Translations under genes and position numbers: made by a program
The notes under the pieces: generated by a model
What the model saw: the letters and a program-made list of their open reading frames with translations, nothing else
Told to the model about the DNA's origin: nothing
Database searches by the model: none
Part shown: positions 44,302 through 55,904 of the stretch, in pieces
Layout of the letters: each line of letters begins with the position of its first letter
Numbering within the stretch: position 1 is the stretch's first letter
Assembly (NCBI GenBank): GCA_936432065.2
Contig: OW386291.2
Location: 19,941,821-20,005,820, forward strand
DNA from: Rutpela maculata
Taxonomy: Eukaryota > Arthropoda > Insecta > Coleoptera > Cerambycidae
Direction of reading: 5' to 3'
Length of the DNA stretch: 64,000 nt

Positions 44302-45251
44302 CACACAAAAAAGTATATTTGATTTGAATAAATATGCTTCAATCCAAATAAACGATAAGTTTGTATATAATGAATAAGATCAATATTTCAAACGAAGAGT
44401 ACAATTTATTTAAGATTATCCTTAATTAGATAAGTACGTAGTATTAAATTGAACATTTAATTTATTTAAAATGAAAAATCCTAGTTTTCTTGTTTCAACA
44501 CTATTACTCATTTTAAAATGAACACTTCAGTATATTTTCTTTAAAATTGTGTTTAAGTCTTTGTAAATAAATTGTATGTTACATTTAAAATGACTTCTTA
44601 TTTAAAACAATTTTTTAGATCAAATTAAAAATCAATACACATAATTTTAATTAAATATAATATATTTAATCCAAAAAATAGCTAGTCTCAATTTAACACA
44701 AGATTATTTTTAAATCAATATTATAATTTATTTGTGTATAATCTCTTGTAGTTCAAATAAAAATTAATATCTATTTAAATTGAAAATCAGGATTGTTTCC
44801 TCTTGAAATGAACTTTCCAAGTCAAATTCTTGTTGACAGCAAGAATTAGCTTATTTAATTATTCGTCCATCATTTGACCCCCCCTTCCCTCCCCCTCCCC
44901 CCAATGAAGAATTTGGATGTCTGAACTTGATTATACTCTATTTAAGTTAAATATATAATATTCTCAATTTTTTTATCATATGCATATTGATCATATGCAT
45001 AAAAGAAGAATTATATTCTTGTTTCAAATGTAAATAATATTTGTTCCAAGAGTAATTCATTTTTAAATTGAAACTATGCATATTTTATATTTACAAAGCG
45101 AATGTTTTGGTTTGATTATCCTCGTCTCAAATTAAAGAAATTTATCAAGATTTTGCTTCAGTTTTCACAAATAAATATATTGTTTCAAGCCAAGAAAAAT
45201 GTCTTCATTTGAACAAATAATACATTCAAAATAAGAATACTTTTTTGTGTG
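44302..45251. mobile_element. Element inserted in the CTGTCCGT microsatellite
   Basis: Terminal repeats CACACAAAAAAGTAT (44302-44316) and ATACTTTTTTGTGTG (45237-45251). GTCTG precedes the left end and appears one base after the right end, and the microsatellite resumes (gtctgtccgtccgtc). The interior is non-coding and full of short inverse pairs such as atttaaattgaa and tcttgtttcaa, making it broadly palindromic. Confidence 0.65.
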
Positions 45252-45465
45252 TGTCTGTCCGTCCGTCACGTTTCTTGTAAGCACGATAACTCGAGAAAGA
45301 AAAATCCGATTGTACTGAAATTTGGACAGTAAGTTAGTGTTAGCTAGGGGCTGTTTTTGAACAAAATCGATCAGTACATAAAAATGTTATTAATGATTTA
45401 AATTTGAAATTTTTTTTTTATTGATTTTCATGTTTTTGTAAAAATTTACATTTTTACATTTTTTT

Positions 45466-45545
45466 ACGTATTAGGTAGTTCTTACGCTTTTGACTAGGAA
45501 TCCAAGGGTCCCAGGTTCGAAACCCCACATGGGGTATGGTATAGT
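45466..45545 (+). repeat. tRNA-like segment with polymerase III B box (SINE or tRNA relic)
   Basis: The block ggtagttcttacgcttttgactaggaatcc and gggtcccaggttcgaaacccc resembles a tRNA D arm, anticodon arm and T arm. It includes a good B box (GGTTCGAAACC, 45512-45522). The acceptor stem does not pair, so it is not a functional tRNA gene. A tRNA-derived SINE head is more likely. Confidence 0.5.
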
Positions 45546-45855
45546 TTTTTTATTTTTACTTTATTTTACACTGAGTCTTTCACCAACTAAGTTCGTACTA
45601 TAAAATTAAAAATGTCTAAAACTAATATTATTTACAAAAAACTGCGAAGAGTATCCTATAGAATGTGCAACAATTATATAAAAAGTTTAGTGAACCGGCG
45701 AAGAGTACGTTTTTAGCTTTTTCCTTATTATCACCGGTCCTAGTAATGGTATCGCAAAAATAAAAATAGCAAATTGTTCATAATGAAATTTCGAATAAGA
45801 CTTTTTGTATTGTCTAAATGTTGGTTGTGTCATTTTCTTAATTTGTCTGTGTTTG

Positions 45856-46588
45856 TTGTTGGGATCTTCTGTCACATGTATTTTCTTCTAAACAATGTCC
45901 GTGAAATCTACAAAATAATACAGTATTTTACTGGAAAATAACCTCTACGCCTGTGACTTTTACGTCAAAGGAGCAGTTAGAGGGCGTTTTTTTGACAAAT
46001 AATGAATAAGAACAAAAATATAAAAATTATGTATTTTGCCTGACGTTTCGGAGACCGGATCTGTTTCCTTTCTCAAAGCTTATTATGCAAGTGTTTGTGT
46101 GCTGTGTATATTAAATATACAGCTTTAAGAATATATTTGTTATATTCAGTATCCATTACTGCTTACATAGAATTGTTCCACAGATGTTTGCACAACCTGG
46201 CTGCCGATGTTAAAATAAGAACTCAACAAACTGTATATTATTTAAAATAAAGCTATCAACTAGATATATCAACAGTTCTGTGTAAGCAGTAACTATCTAT
46301 GGATACTAAATATAACAAATATATTCTTTCTTAATATACACAGCACACAAACACTTTCATAATAAGATTTGAGAAGGAAACTCGGTTTCTGAAACGTCAG
46401 CAAAATTCGTTATTTTCATATTTCTTATTTATTATTTGTCAAAAAACGCCCTCTTCTAACTGCTCCTTTGACATAAAAGTTACAGGCGTAGGGGTTATTT
46501 TCCAGTAAAATACTGGATAATTATATTATCTTGTAGATTTCATGGACATTGTTTAGAAGAAAATACATGTGGCAGAAGATCCCAACAA
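45856..46588. mobile_element. Foldback element, about 320-bp arms
   Basis: ttgttgggatcttctgtcac at 45856 is the inverse of the right end at 46588. The arms share tttcttctaaacaatgtcc, aaataacctctacgcctgt, gagggcgttttttgacaaat, tgacgtttcggagac and gcacacaaacact. The spacer is about 100 bp (46170-46270). No coding. Confidence 0.8.
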
Positions 46589-47137
46589 GAAATACAGAAA
46601 AAAGACTTTTTAACGATTTATTAATTTGTAAAAAAATAAAAATCACAAAATATTGCCTTTTTTGGCAATTTAAGAAATATAATGTAATAATGCATTGATT
46701 TTAACGAAAGTTAGTGAAACTATGTTCTTTATTGAACTAAATCTTCGCGCCAAATTTTAGCACAAAATATTTATTCAAACGGCTAAAAACCAATAATAAT
46801 TTCTAAAATCGCTTATTGCTTAAGTTCATCGACTCGTAGGAGGACAATTTTTTTCTCAAAATGTAGGTTCTTACATGCATTTTACAATGGTATTAAAAAA
46901 ATTATATTCATTTAAACCTTTTTTTTTGAAATTTGTTTCTAATTTTCAAAAGTTAGTTATAAACAAATTCAAATAACTATGTGAATTTTTTATCAACCCA
47001 AAAACGACAAACGAATCATGAAAATAGATGAAATATTTAACATTTCTAAAGTCTATCTTTGAAAACAAAAAAGGTGCGGTTAAGGTAAATTGCATATAGC
47101 CCGTCGGGCAGAGCGCGAAAAGCCTTCTCTTTCTTGA
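46589..47137. other. AT-rich DNA, nothing recognised
   Basis: No supported feature between two foldback elements. Confidence 0.4.
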
Positions 47138-50100
47138 CCTACCCAATACTGAAGTATAACCAGATGGGACCTTCACTACTTATTGAAGCATGTTATTTTA
47201 CATAGGAAATCAAAATTGACGACACTCTCCATTGGTCGAGACCGAAGATATAAGAAAAAAACTAAAAAAAAAAGAAATTTAGAAATTTAAGATTTAATCA
47301 AATATAACTTTAGAACTAAAACAGATAAAAATACAATTTTTTTTTTGGTTTTGACAAATAAACAATGCTTTTTAATTTGAAGTATAATTTATTGCAATAA
47401 TTAAAAAATTAACATAAAAAAACTAGCAAAATTCAAAAAGAAACACAAATCAGCAACATTTTTCTAATTCTTAACTCGCCATAACTCGCTTATATAACGA
47501 GGTATTCAATTTTTTCTTTCACCAAAAACTGACAAATTTAATAGGCTTCATTTTGTCTCGATTAATGCTGGATCTAATTTTTTAACTAAAAGCGCTACAG
47601 ACCTTGAAACACAACGAAGCACAGTACGGCGACGAAGACGCGAGGCTTCCTTTCCCGCCCCCGCTACTTTCTCGGCCCATCAAGAAACGTATCGGCTGCT
47701 GGCCTCATTATTGTCTGGATAAATATTAATAAGTATATACTATTTTACTTACATGTAGGCTATTACAGTTTATGTATATTGTAGATTCATTTTTATCAAT
47801 GGAGAAAAACTACATGTTTGTTTTACGAAACTGCTGAAAGCAGTGAAAATCTAATGGTAAAAAACCAACTGTTACTGGCATCAAGTCTATTATTAATTGT
47901 GCAAATGAAAGAAAATATGCAATTTCATTAAAATTTTTATAAAACAAAGTAGTGGCACTTATTTGCACACCCTTCGATACCGATTTCATTATTCTTGTCT
48001 GACATCTTTTTGTAATAAATAACATTAGCAAAGATAATACGTATTGTCTCTGATATTAGTAACGCGATAAAAAAATGCAAGTGAGCCTTCATGTAGTTAT
48101 AATAAAGAAAAAAAAATCAGTTTAAAATAAAATGGCATTGTCTGATTTGTGGAAAATCCAGAAAAATTAAGAATAAATTAAGAACATCTTTAAGTACCAG
48201 TTTGTACAGGAACGGGTGCGGAAACTAGAAAAAAATATATATTAAAGCTGCAGTGTCGCATTGTGATACAGAAATACACGGCAAGTTACACATTTATTCA
48301 GATTTATTTGGGCTAATGGAAATTATCATAAAATTTATTATGCAAAATATATTAGCAAAAAAAAAATTAATGTGTACAAACTAAACAACTGAAAGAAAAA
48401 AATGAATTTAAAGTAGCGTTAAATATTTTATTTAAGGAGGTTTATCTTGCTGTTTTGCAAAAAAGGATTCTTAACTCTAAATATTTCTAAAAACACGCCT
48501 TAATAATATATTTGAAAAAATGACGGAAGAAAAATTAGATTATTATAGCAGTGGAAATATAAGAAAGAGATTAGAAAAGCATTTAAGCAAACAAAGTGTT
48601 TTGTGAACACAAAGAAAATACAACAACAGTTCATTCAAGTGATAATAAAGCTAAAAGGATTTTTGTTGACAGTCACAAGTGAATCAGGCGAAGAAAACTT
48701 TACTTTACTAGCTGGCATGAGAATGAATTGACAATTCCTGATAAAGCTGCCGGTATCTTAAGAGAAGCTATAGCTGGATGTTTTAAAACTATAAAAAAAA
48801 CACGACTACTAATCTGAATGAACATAAATGTAAACAAGAAGTTTCAGATTTGTTATAAACATTTATGTCGTGGATACTAAATATGTCAGGAGAGACAAAT
48901 TTGATTTAAACGTTATTTCTATAGTAATGGAATTTATATTAATACTTATGGAAAAAAGAACAATCAGCTTAGGCCATTTTTTTAATCCTTTACATATCAC
49001 TACATGTATTTCGTGCCGTCAGAAGAAAAAGAACTTAATGATATGCTTTATTCTTTGGCTATGGTTATTCCTACGATGAAATACGTACATTTTTAACGTC
49101 TGTAGCTAGTCACGTATTAGTAAAAACTGGTGACTAAGTTCTGAAGAAAACAATTACATTTATCGCAGCGATAATTTTGATCAAAACGAAGACAGGCTAG
49201 ATGGTAAAAAACCCACTAGGAATAGTATTATTTAAAAAAAAGAACAGCCTATTCACACAAGCATATTTAGATCGTCTATCCAATTTTAACCGATTTTAAC
49301 CCTTCCAGCTTCCAGTTTACATGAAAACAAAAATATAGTTATGTACAAAAATCCAACTAATCGTTCAGAGCCTCTACGAGTTAGTGAAAGCATGGCAAAT
49401 AATTGTTTTGATTATGTGGTTACCTCTGACATTTTATGGAAAATATTAAAATATACGAAGCAAAGTAAAAACTTTACTAGCTGGCATGATTTTACTTCCA
49501 CATCCAGTGGGAGTATAGTAACGACAAAAAAATTTTTAAAAATTTTTATTGTTCAAATAGGCTTAGAATGTCATGAAACGTTGAGATTTCAAGTTTGAGC
49601 GAAAAAAAAATTTCTGTCTGTCTGTCGGTCTGTAACTTTTTTTGTGCGCAGGTTTACTGTGGAACCGTTTGAGATATTGACTTGAAATTTGGTACACATA
49701 TGTACTTCAACAAGATCTGGAACTAGATTATATTTTCATCTTGTTCCGTCGAAGGGTTGGGGGGTAAATTGGGGTAAATTTGGAGTAAATAGGTAAAATA
49801 AGCAGATAAGAGTTCATAAAATTGATATTTAGTAGACAAGAGAAGCTGAGGTCTCAAAAAAAAATTTTGGCATTAGCCACCCCTATTACCACCCCCCACC
49901 CCATTATTAAAGGGGATGAAAAAAATGTGATTTAGTGTGTGTACAAGAACCAGAAACCTCAAAATATTTTTTTACTTTATCCACCCCCCACTCCCACCCC
50001 CTGTCACCACCCACACCCCACTACCGATGTGGGGTATCGTTTTATGGGTTTTTGGGGTAGAGGATTTGAAATATTATATTATTAAAGTTCCATAAACAAT

Positions 50101-50949
50101 TATTTCCAGATACAAAAATTTTTTCGTTGTGTGACTTGGATAGAAAATCCGGATATGGAGGTAATGATTCCTTGGGCAGCGGTTTTTACAATGATATATC
50201 TGAAAATCAGTTATATCTGTTTGATACCTACCTATTATTTTCACTTTATTAATGCACCACCCGCGTAGTACGACACCATATATAGCAGATTATTACAACT
50301 AATATCATATTATTCAATTTGATTTGTTAATTTTATCATCTTACAATAAAGGAAGATAATTCTAAAGCTTTTGTTACGGCCGCTGATTGTAGCCTTGTGC
50401 GATTTATGGTGAACGCGGGATGTACCGGGAACGAGTGGGGAAGCCTCGCGACTCCGTCGCCGTAGCGCGCTTCGTTGTGTTTAAAAGGCTGTACCGCTTT
50501 TATTTACAGAGCTAGACCCAGCATTAATTGAGACAAAATGAAGTATATGAAATTTGGCAGTTTTTGGTGAATAAAACATTCGAATAGCTCAATACATAAG
50601 CGAGTTACAATGAGTTAGACCTTTCAAAAAAATTGACAATTTGTGTACCATCTAAATCAACGTCAATTTTTTAATGTTAAAGTTATTATTTTTGTAATAA
50701 ATTATACATCAAATTAAAGAGAATCGTTTGTACTATAAAACTAAAAAAAATATATAATTTTATCTTTTTTCGTTTGAAAGTTATTCGTGGTTGAATTTGA
50801 ATTTTGTTATTTTCATTTTTTTTTGTTTTTTTTCTTGTAACTTCAGTCTCTACCAATGGAGAGTGTCGTCAAAAGTGATTTCCTATGTAAAAAAACCTGC
50901 TGAATAAAATGAAATAGGTTTTATTTGGTTATACCTCGGTATTGGGTTA
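47138..50949. mobile_element. 3.8-kb long-inverted-repeat element, about 570-bp arms
   Basis: Arms 47138-47705 and 50376-50949 share acccaatactga, ggaaatcaaaattgacgaca (with its inverse tgtcgtcaaaagtgatttcc), taatgctggatcta, cgaagcgcgctacggcg and gaggcttcc. The arms are about 75-80 percent similar, so it is old. The 2.7-kb interior contains decayed coding-like stretches around 48520-49080 (for example TSWHENELTIPDKAAGILRE and EEKELNDMLYSLAMVIPTM in different frames) that I cannot assign to a family. The repeat at 49610-49930 is also inside. Confidence 0.6.
49610..50060 (+). repeat. Dispersed repeat, copy 2 (first copy at 16520-16740)
   Basis: ctgtctgtcggtctgtaact, ttgagatattgacttgaaat, ggaactagattatattttca and agggttggggggtaaatt match 16525-16680 in the same orientation. 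This copy continues with C-rich tracts (ccacccccactcccaccccc) to about 50060. Confidence 0.6.
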
Positions 50950-51699
50950 GTGAACGATAGAGCCAGCCATCCGACGTACTAATAATACAAGCACGCACAT
51001 CTTCGGATATCGATAAATACAATTCGCAGTTTTTCTTTATTCTCAGATGTGATTTGGTGAAAACCACATTCCAACATCTCAAACTGTTCTTGAGACATTC
51101 ACAGATTTATTTTTATCTCTCAAATGCCTGAGCCAGGTCTAGATGTCAAAGATTATTTTAACATATACATTATTTATACTTCGAACGTGGGTTAGATAAA
51201 TCGTTAGTCCTCGAGAAACTATATCTAAGGGCGATAAAAAAATTTAAAATGGGTCGAACAAATTATATTCGAGGAGGAATTCGCTTTAGTTTGATGAATG
51301 AATAACGAGTATGCTTCCATAGAAGACAATAGGACTTTATTTAAATGGCTGTAATTGCATATTACAGGAGTGTAAATGTCGTAGCATTACGAAAAAGACA
51401 ATGTTCGCAGGGTAATTAGGAGTTATTTAGAATCTAGGGCGGGTTAATTATTAAACTTACAAAGGATACCACGGGTAGAAGATTGAGTAACTTAAAGTCT
51501 GTTAACCATTATCAGGTTCAGGTAGATTAAGGCATCATCTCTATTAAAATGTGCTCGGGACAGTAAAGGGATGTATAACAAACTGTCGAGAAGTTATTAC
51601 GCCGCAGGGCAGAAATTACACCTGCTATAATAAATAAACATTAGTGTATAATAGTCTGGGAGCCAAAGTCAAAAGCTTATTTTCAGATGTGAATATAAT
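50950..51699. other. Unassigned DNA between repeats
   Basis: No open frame or repeat that I can support. Confidence 0.4.
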
Positions 51700-52833
51700 A
51701 GACTAGTTCACAAGTCACTTGTTAATTCTTGATAGCTCGTAAAAATACGAGTGAGAATTCAGGATGACGTCTAGAAAAATGTGCAAAAGTTTCAAACCCG
51801 CACATAAACAATTGCAAAAGTTATACAAAAAATTGAGATTGAAATAATAACGAGTTTCGTTGTTTGCAAATAACTCGAAAACTATTAATATTTAAGAAAT
51901 GAAAAAAAAAGATTCTTAAAAAGGAAGAAATTTACAATAAAAAAATCCGGACCCCCGGAACTCTATCTCTGTTATTAATAATTTCAATTTAATGTTGAAA
52001 ATAGAGCTTCGTGCGGCGAACGAACGCTAAGCTGTTACGATGCTCTGAAACTGACCGTAACAAGTAAAAACATTTTTTCCTGTTACTAAATATTAATTTA
52101 AATTTTTTTAAAAATTATGGTATTATTTATAGACCTACGGCCAAGAGGCAAATAAGTTACCTCATCGGGTACAAAAGGTTTGAGTTTTTGTTGTCAAAGT
52201 ACCACATATATGTAGCAAAAAACCGACCGTCTGCCGGGGCTCAATGGTCAACTTCTCATTATAAGAGCTTGTCAAAAAGGCGAAAAAACTCGCTAAAGTT
52301 ACTCATTGGGTACATGCTTAAAAACGTGACAATTCACTTGGAACATCATTATAATTTTTATTTTGTGTGACAGACGTCAGTATTTGAACGCATACGTAGA
52401 GCAGACGCCCGTCGCTACGCCCAAAATTCCAGCGTTTCTTACCTCATGAGGTACATGTACAAACCTGGGTTCAAATCAAAGGTCTTTTTATGTAGATCAT
52501 AAATATGTTTCAAAAAGATCAGCAGACAGTCAACTATAAAGAGCAGACGCTCTGGAACTTATGCAGGAGTAAAAATAAAATTTCATTTATCTCAAACAGT
52601 GAAATACATTACATTCGAGCTGTTATTCTATATGCATGGGAGAAGAACCCTAAAAAAATCAATAATATTTTTTGGCAACGTTTTTTGAATTTCTTCTCCC
52701 GCTCAAGTGCTCATCAGAAATTTTTTTTGAGATTTCTCCCCCTCGCTCATCAATTTCAGTACTTTTTTCTTAAAATCAATACCTTTTTTTTTTTGATACC
52801 GGTACGTTAATTTTTGATCCAATGGCAACGCTG

Positions 52834-52864
52834 CATGAGGCACAGTACGTGACTGTGCCTCATG
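52834..52864. repeat. Perfect 13-bp-stem hairpin upstream of the E3 gene
   Basis: CATGAGGCACAGT, loop acgtg, ACTGTGCCTCATG. It lies about 150 bp before the first ATG of the E3 coding remnant. It may be an operator-like or RNA structure, or the relic of a small insertion. Confidence 0.75.
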
Positions 52865-53013
52865 ATGAGCCGTAGACGAGCGGGCACGGTACCTGTGCAG
52901 AGTGCAGCGATGTAACCATAACAAACAAATAACATACGATAATAATAATTCTGAATAAAAGTTGTGCCGAATTTTTAATTCAAGGTTGTGAACAACGACG
53001 GCCATCAGACTCC

Positions 53014-53998
53014 ATGAAAGCACTTCGTAACGACAATTTTAAACAAACTTTGGTCAAGTTTTTTTGTGAGTTTTGGCAAAATGATATGTTTGTGGAAATA
53101 CTTCAAAATAAAACTTTATACGCAAATTGTAACAACGAGTGTTACAAATTTGCGGTAGTAAATGGGCATATCGAAAGAGAAACCATTGACATACTAAATT
53201 GCTACCACGAAGAGGCTGATAGCCGAATTATTTACCATTTATCCAAAATGAAAAAAAAAACAGTAATATTGTAATTAGAGCCTCTGACTCAGACATCCTA
53301 ATAATTATTTTAGGAAATATGCATCACATTGAGCAGTCTGTAAATGTATGGATATAAGTTTGAAGTGTATCCAAAAATACTTGTCGATTTGTAGATGTCA
53401 ATGCAATTTCCAATGCACTAGGATTTAATGTTTGTAAATCTCTACCAGCATTCCATTCTTTAACAGGGTGTGACTACACAGCGGCTTTCTCCAGAAAAGG
53501 GAAACTAAAACCCTTTGAACTCCTTAAAAATGACAAAAAAATGCAGGAAGTATTTGGTACATTTGGCAGGAAGAAAAATTAATTTGTTCTATGTATGGGA
53601 AATCCACATTATGTGATGTCAATGAAGCTCGATTCGACATTTTCTACTCTCATTGTAAACCAAAACCAAATCAGAGTCCATTCGATAACCTGAAAAAGTT
53701 TAATAGTACTATGTTACCTCCATGCAAGAATGTATTACTTTTAAAAGTTCAAAGAACGAATCAAATATGTGCCATATGGAATAGTGCCACCGAAAAACAA
53801 CCAAAATTTTATAACCCCTCAGAAAATGGTTGGAATTTAAATGATAATAAGTTTTCACTGATTTGGTTTGATGGACCTCAATTACCTAGTGCTCTAGACG
53901 AAATAATTGTACGCGAAACCGGCATGGAGCAAAGGGATATTGATGATGAAAATGAAGAGGGTTTTAATGATTCATGTGATGACGAAGATGACGAATAG
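53014..53998 (+). pseudogene. FEN1/XPG (PIN)-like protein gene of element E3
   Basis: The first 86 codons are open: MKALRNDNFKQTLVKFFCEF, ILQNKTLYANCNNECYKFAV, then YHEEADSRIIYHLSKM (HEEAD at 53206-53220). A ten-A run near 53250 shifts the frame into IVIRASDSDILIIILGN (DSD at 53286-53294). Two stops follow, then FVDVNAISNALGFNVCKSLP, AFHSLTGCDYTAAFSRKGKL (GCDYT near 53466-53480), and after another shift near 53570 KSTLCDVNEARFDIFYSHCK. LPPCKNVLLLKVQRTN and an acidic tail DDENEEGFNDSCDDEDDE end at TAG. Motif order matches the E1 protein and the acidic centre of FEN1/XPG nucleases (EAEA, DxD, GxDY). It differs from E1 in having an acidic tail instead of a Cys-rich one. Function is inferred; this copy is disabled. 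Confidence 0.75.
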
Positions 53999-54829
53999 TT
54001 ATTTTTCTTTAGATTTATTATCAAATAAAACAAAAAACCTTGCTATTTTTATTTACTACTATTGTTTTGTATTGCTGTTGTTTCTTGTATACGAAGTTGT
54101 TTTGCCTACATATTCACGGAAGCCTGACAAACAAAGTAATAGTTGTAATAGTTTTCCTAGTGCATTGTCAACTTTCCGAACGTGTACTCAATAAAACTAT
54201 TTTGCTATTGCTATTTTTATTTACTACTATTGTTTTGAATTGCTGTTGTTTCTTGTATATGAAGTTGTTTTGCCTACATATTCACGGAAGTCTGAAAAAA
54301 AATAATAATTGTAAGTTTTCCTAGTGCATTGTCAAATTTCCGAACATGTACTCAATAAAACCCTGTACCGACTTTGGCATTATTCTTTCAGGTTACATTT
54401 TCCAGAGCGTCTGCTCTTTATAGTTGACCGTCTGCTGATCTTTTTGAAACATATTTATGATCTACATAAAAAGACCTTTGATTTGAACCCAGGTTTGTAC
54501 ATGTACCTCATGAGGTAAGAAACGTCGGAATTTTGGGCGTCGCGACGGGCGTCTGCTCTACGTGTGCGTTCAAATACTGACGTCTGCCACACAAAATAAA
54601 AATTATAATGGTGTTCCAAGTAAATTGTCACGTTTTTAAGCATGTACCCAATGAGGTAACTTTAGCGAGTTTTTTCGCCTTTTTGACAAGCTCTAATAAT
54701 GAGAAGTTGACCATTGATCCCCGGCAAACGGTCGGTTTTTTGCTACATATATGTGGTACTTTGACAACAAAAACTCAAACCTTTTGTACCCGATGAGGTA
54801 ACTCATTTGCCTCTTGGCCGTAGGTCTAT

Positions 54830-55030
54830 TAGGTTCCGTTTCGGTTGCGGTTAACTGACGTACACCATTTTCGGTTTTCTGTTTCGGTTTTCAAAGCAGC
54901 ATCAATGCCGTTTTCGGTTACGGTTTCTGTTTTCCAGAATCTCACATTCCGGTTTTCGGTTTCGTTTAGGAAAAATTCGTAATTACGGTGCGGTTTTCGG
55001 TTACGGTTTCGGTTCGGTTACGGTCCCTGA
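54830..55030. mobile_element. hAT-like MITE rich in CGGTTTTCGG motifs (left arm copy)
   Basis: Ends TAGGTTCCGTTTCGG and, inverted, CAGGGACCGTAACCG. The body carries about ten CGGTT(A/T)(C/T)GG-type motifs, the usual look of hAT subterminal binding sites. The inverted duplicate is at 59144-59344. No perfect 8-bp duplication is visible because E3 abuts its left end. Confidence 0.55.
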
Positions 55031-55904
55031 TTTAGACACTTAAAGGAACAATATCCCGTTGGAAAAACAATTTTTCATCGATTTTTCATAAAATGAGCCT
55101 ATTGCTAATTAACAAAATGTTCTTAGAAGTTTACGTTTATGTTTCAAGTCGGATAATTGTTAAACAAAAGCTACTAAAATTATTTCGCTTCGTGGAGACC
55201 TTATTTCAACTATACTTTATGAGATTATGACATTGCGATGTTTTTAATTGTTATGGTCTATTATTTATTAATTATTCAAGCTAACAAAAAATGAAAAAAT
55301 GAAAAAGAATTATTATAATTAATTATCTTTTTTAATTAATTTTATTTATCAATACTGTTTTTATATTCAAAAATACTATAAGAGTACATAAACTTTAAAT
55401 GTTTAGTGCTACTTGTTTAAACAAATTTTATAAACAAATAGATAAATTACGTATTTTTGAAAAAAAAATTCCCATTTTATTTGTTATAAAATATTGATTA
55501 AAAAAAATTTTTTTTCATAAAAAAATATTCTAATTATTTATAACCATTTTTTTCATTTTTCCATTATTTAAACAAATTATTAAGAAAAAATGTTACTCTT
55601 AAAAGGACCCCGGAACAAAACCCATGAAAATGTTGATTCGGTGGAATCGGCTGAAATTTTGGTATTTTGTAGTTCAAGTCATGCTGATTAAAAGTTCTTA
55701 TCACATCGAGCCAATCCTATGGACAGTTTTTGAGATATAGCTTGTCAAAGTTAGATAATTTGCATCATTTTAGACATTCAAGAACTCTTTACTCTTAAAC
55801 TATTAACTTTAGCAAAAAGTTGCAAGGGTCGAAATATTTTTATTCAAGTTCAATAAAGCTCAAGAATTTTTTTCAGAATTTTCTTAATTAATTTTTAGGT
55901 TAGG

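Larger units (their letters stand above)
52129..54829 (+). mobile_element. Long-inverted-repeat element E3 (2.70 kb) carrying a FEN/PIN-like gene
   Basis: TIRs of 428 bp (52129-52556 and 54402-54829) start ATAGACCTACGGCCAAGAGG. They are about 95 percent identical, including cctcatgaggtacatgtaca, ttgaacccaggtttgtacat and gagcagacgctctgga. The dinucleotide AT at both edges could be target duplication or part of the repeat. One gene on the plus strand lies between. A second copy of its right TIR occurs inverted at 59345-59772 as part of the larger palindrome. Confidence 0.85.

Noticed and set aside
43937..44377. 146-codon open frame with hydrophobic N-terminal part
   Set aside because: Ends in SVRPSVRPSV encoded by the gtccgtcc microsatellite and runs into an inserted element. 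Composition is AT-driven and no family resemblance is visible.
44268..45275. CRISPR-like array from the repeated gtccgtcc and atttaaattgaa motifs
   Set aside because: No regular repeat-spacer spacing, eukaryotic context, and the motifs are microsatellite and palindromic mosaic.
45466..45545. Functional tRNA gene
   Set aside because: B box and T arm are good, but the acceptor stem does not pair and the anticodon arm is irregular.
48420..49100. A host gene exon set (SWHENELTIPDKAAG and nearby fragments)
   Set aside because: Fragments lie in different frames with many stops inside a foldback element; no family recognised.
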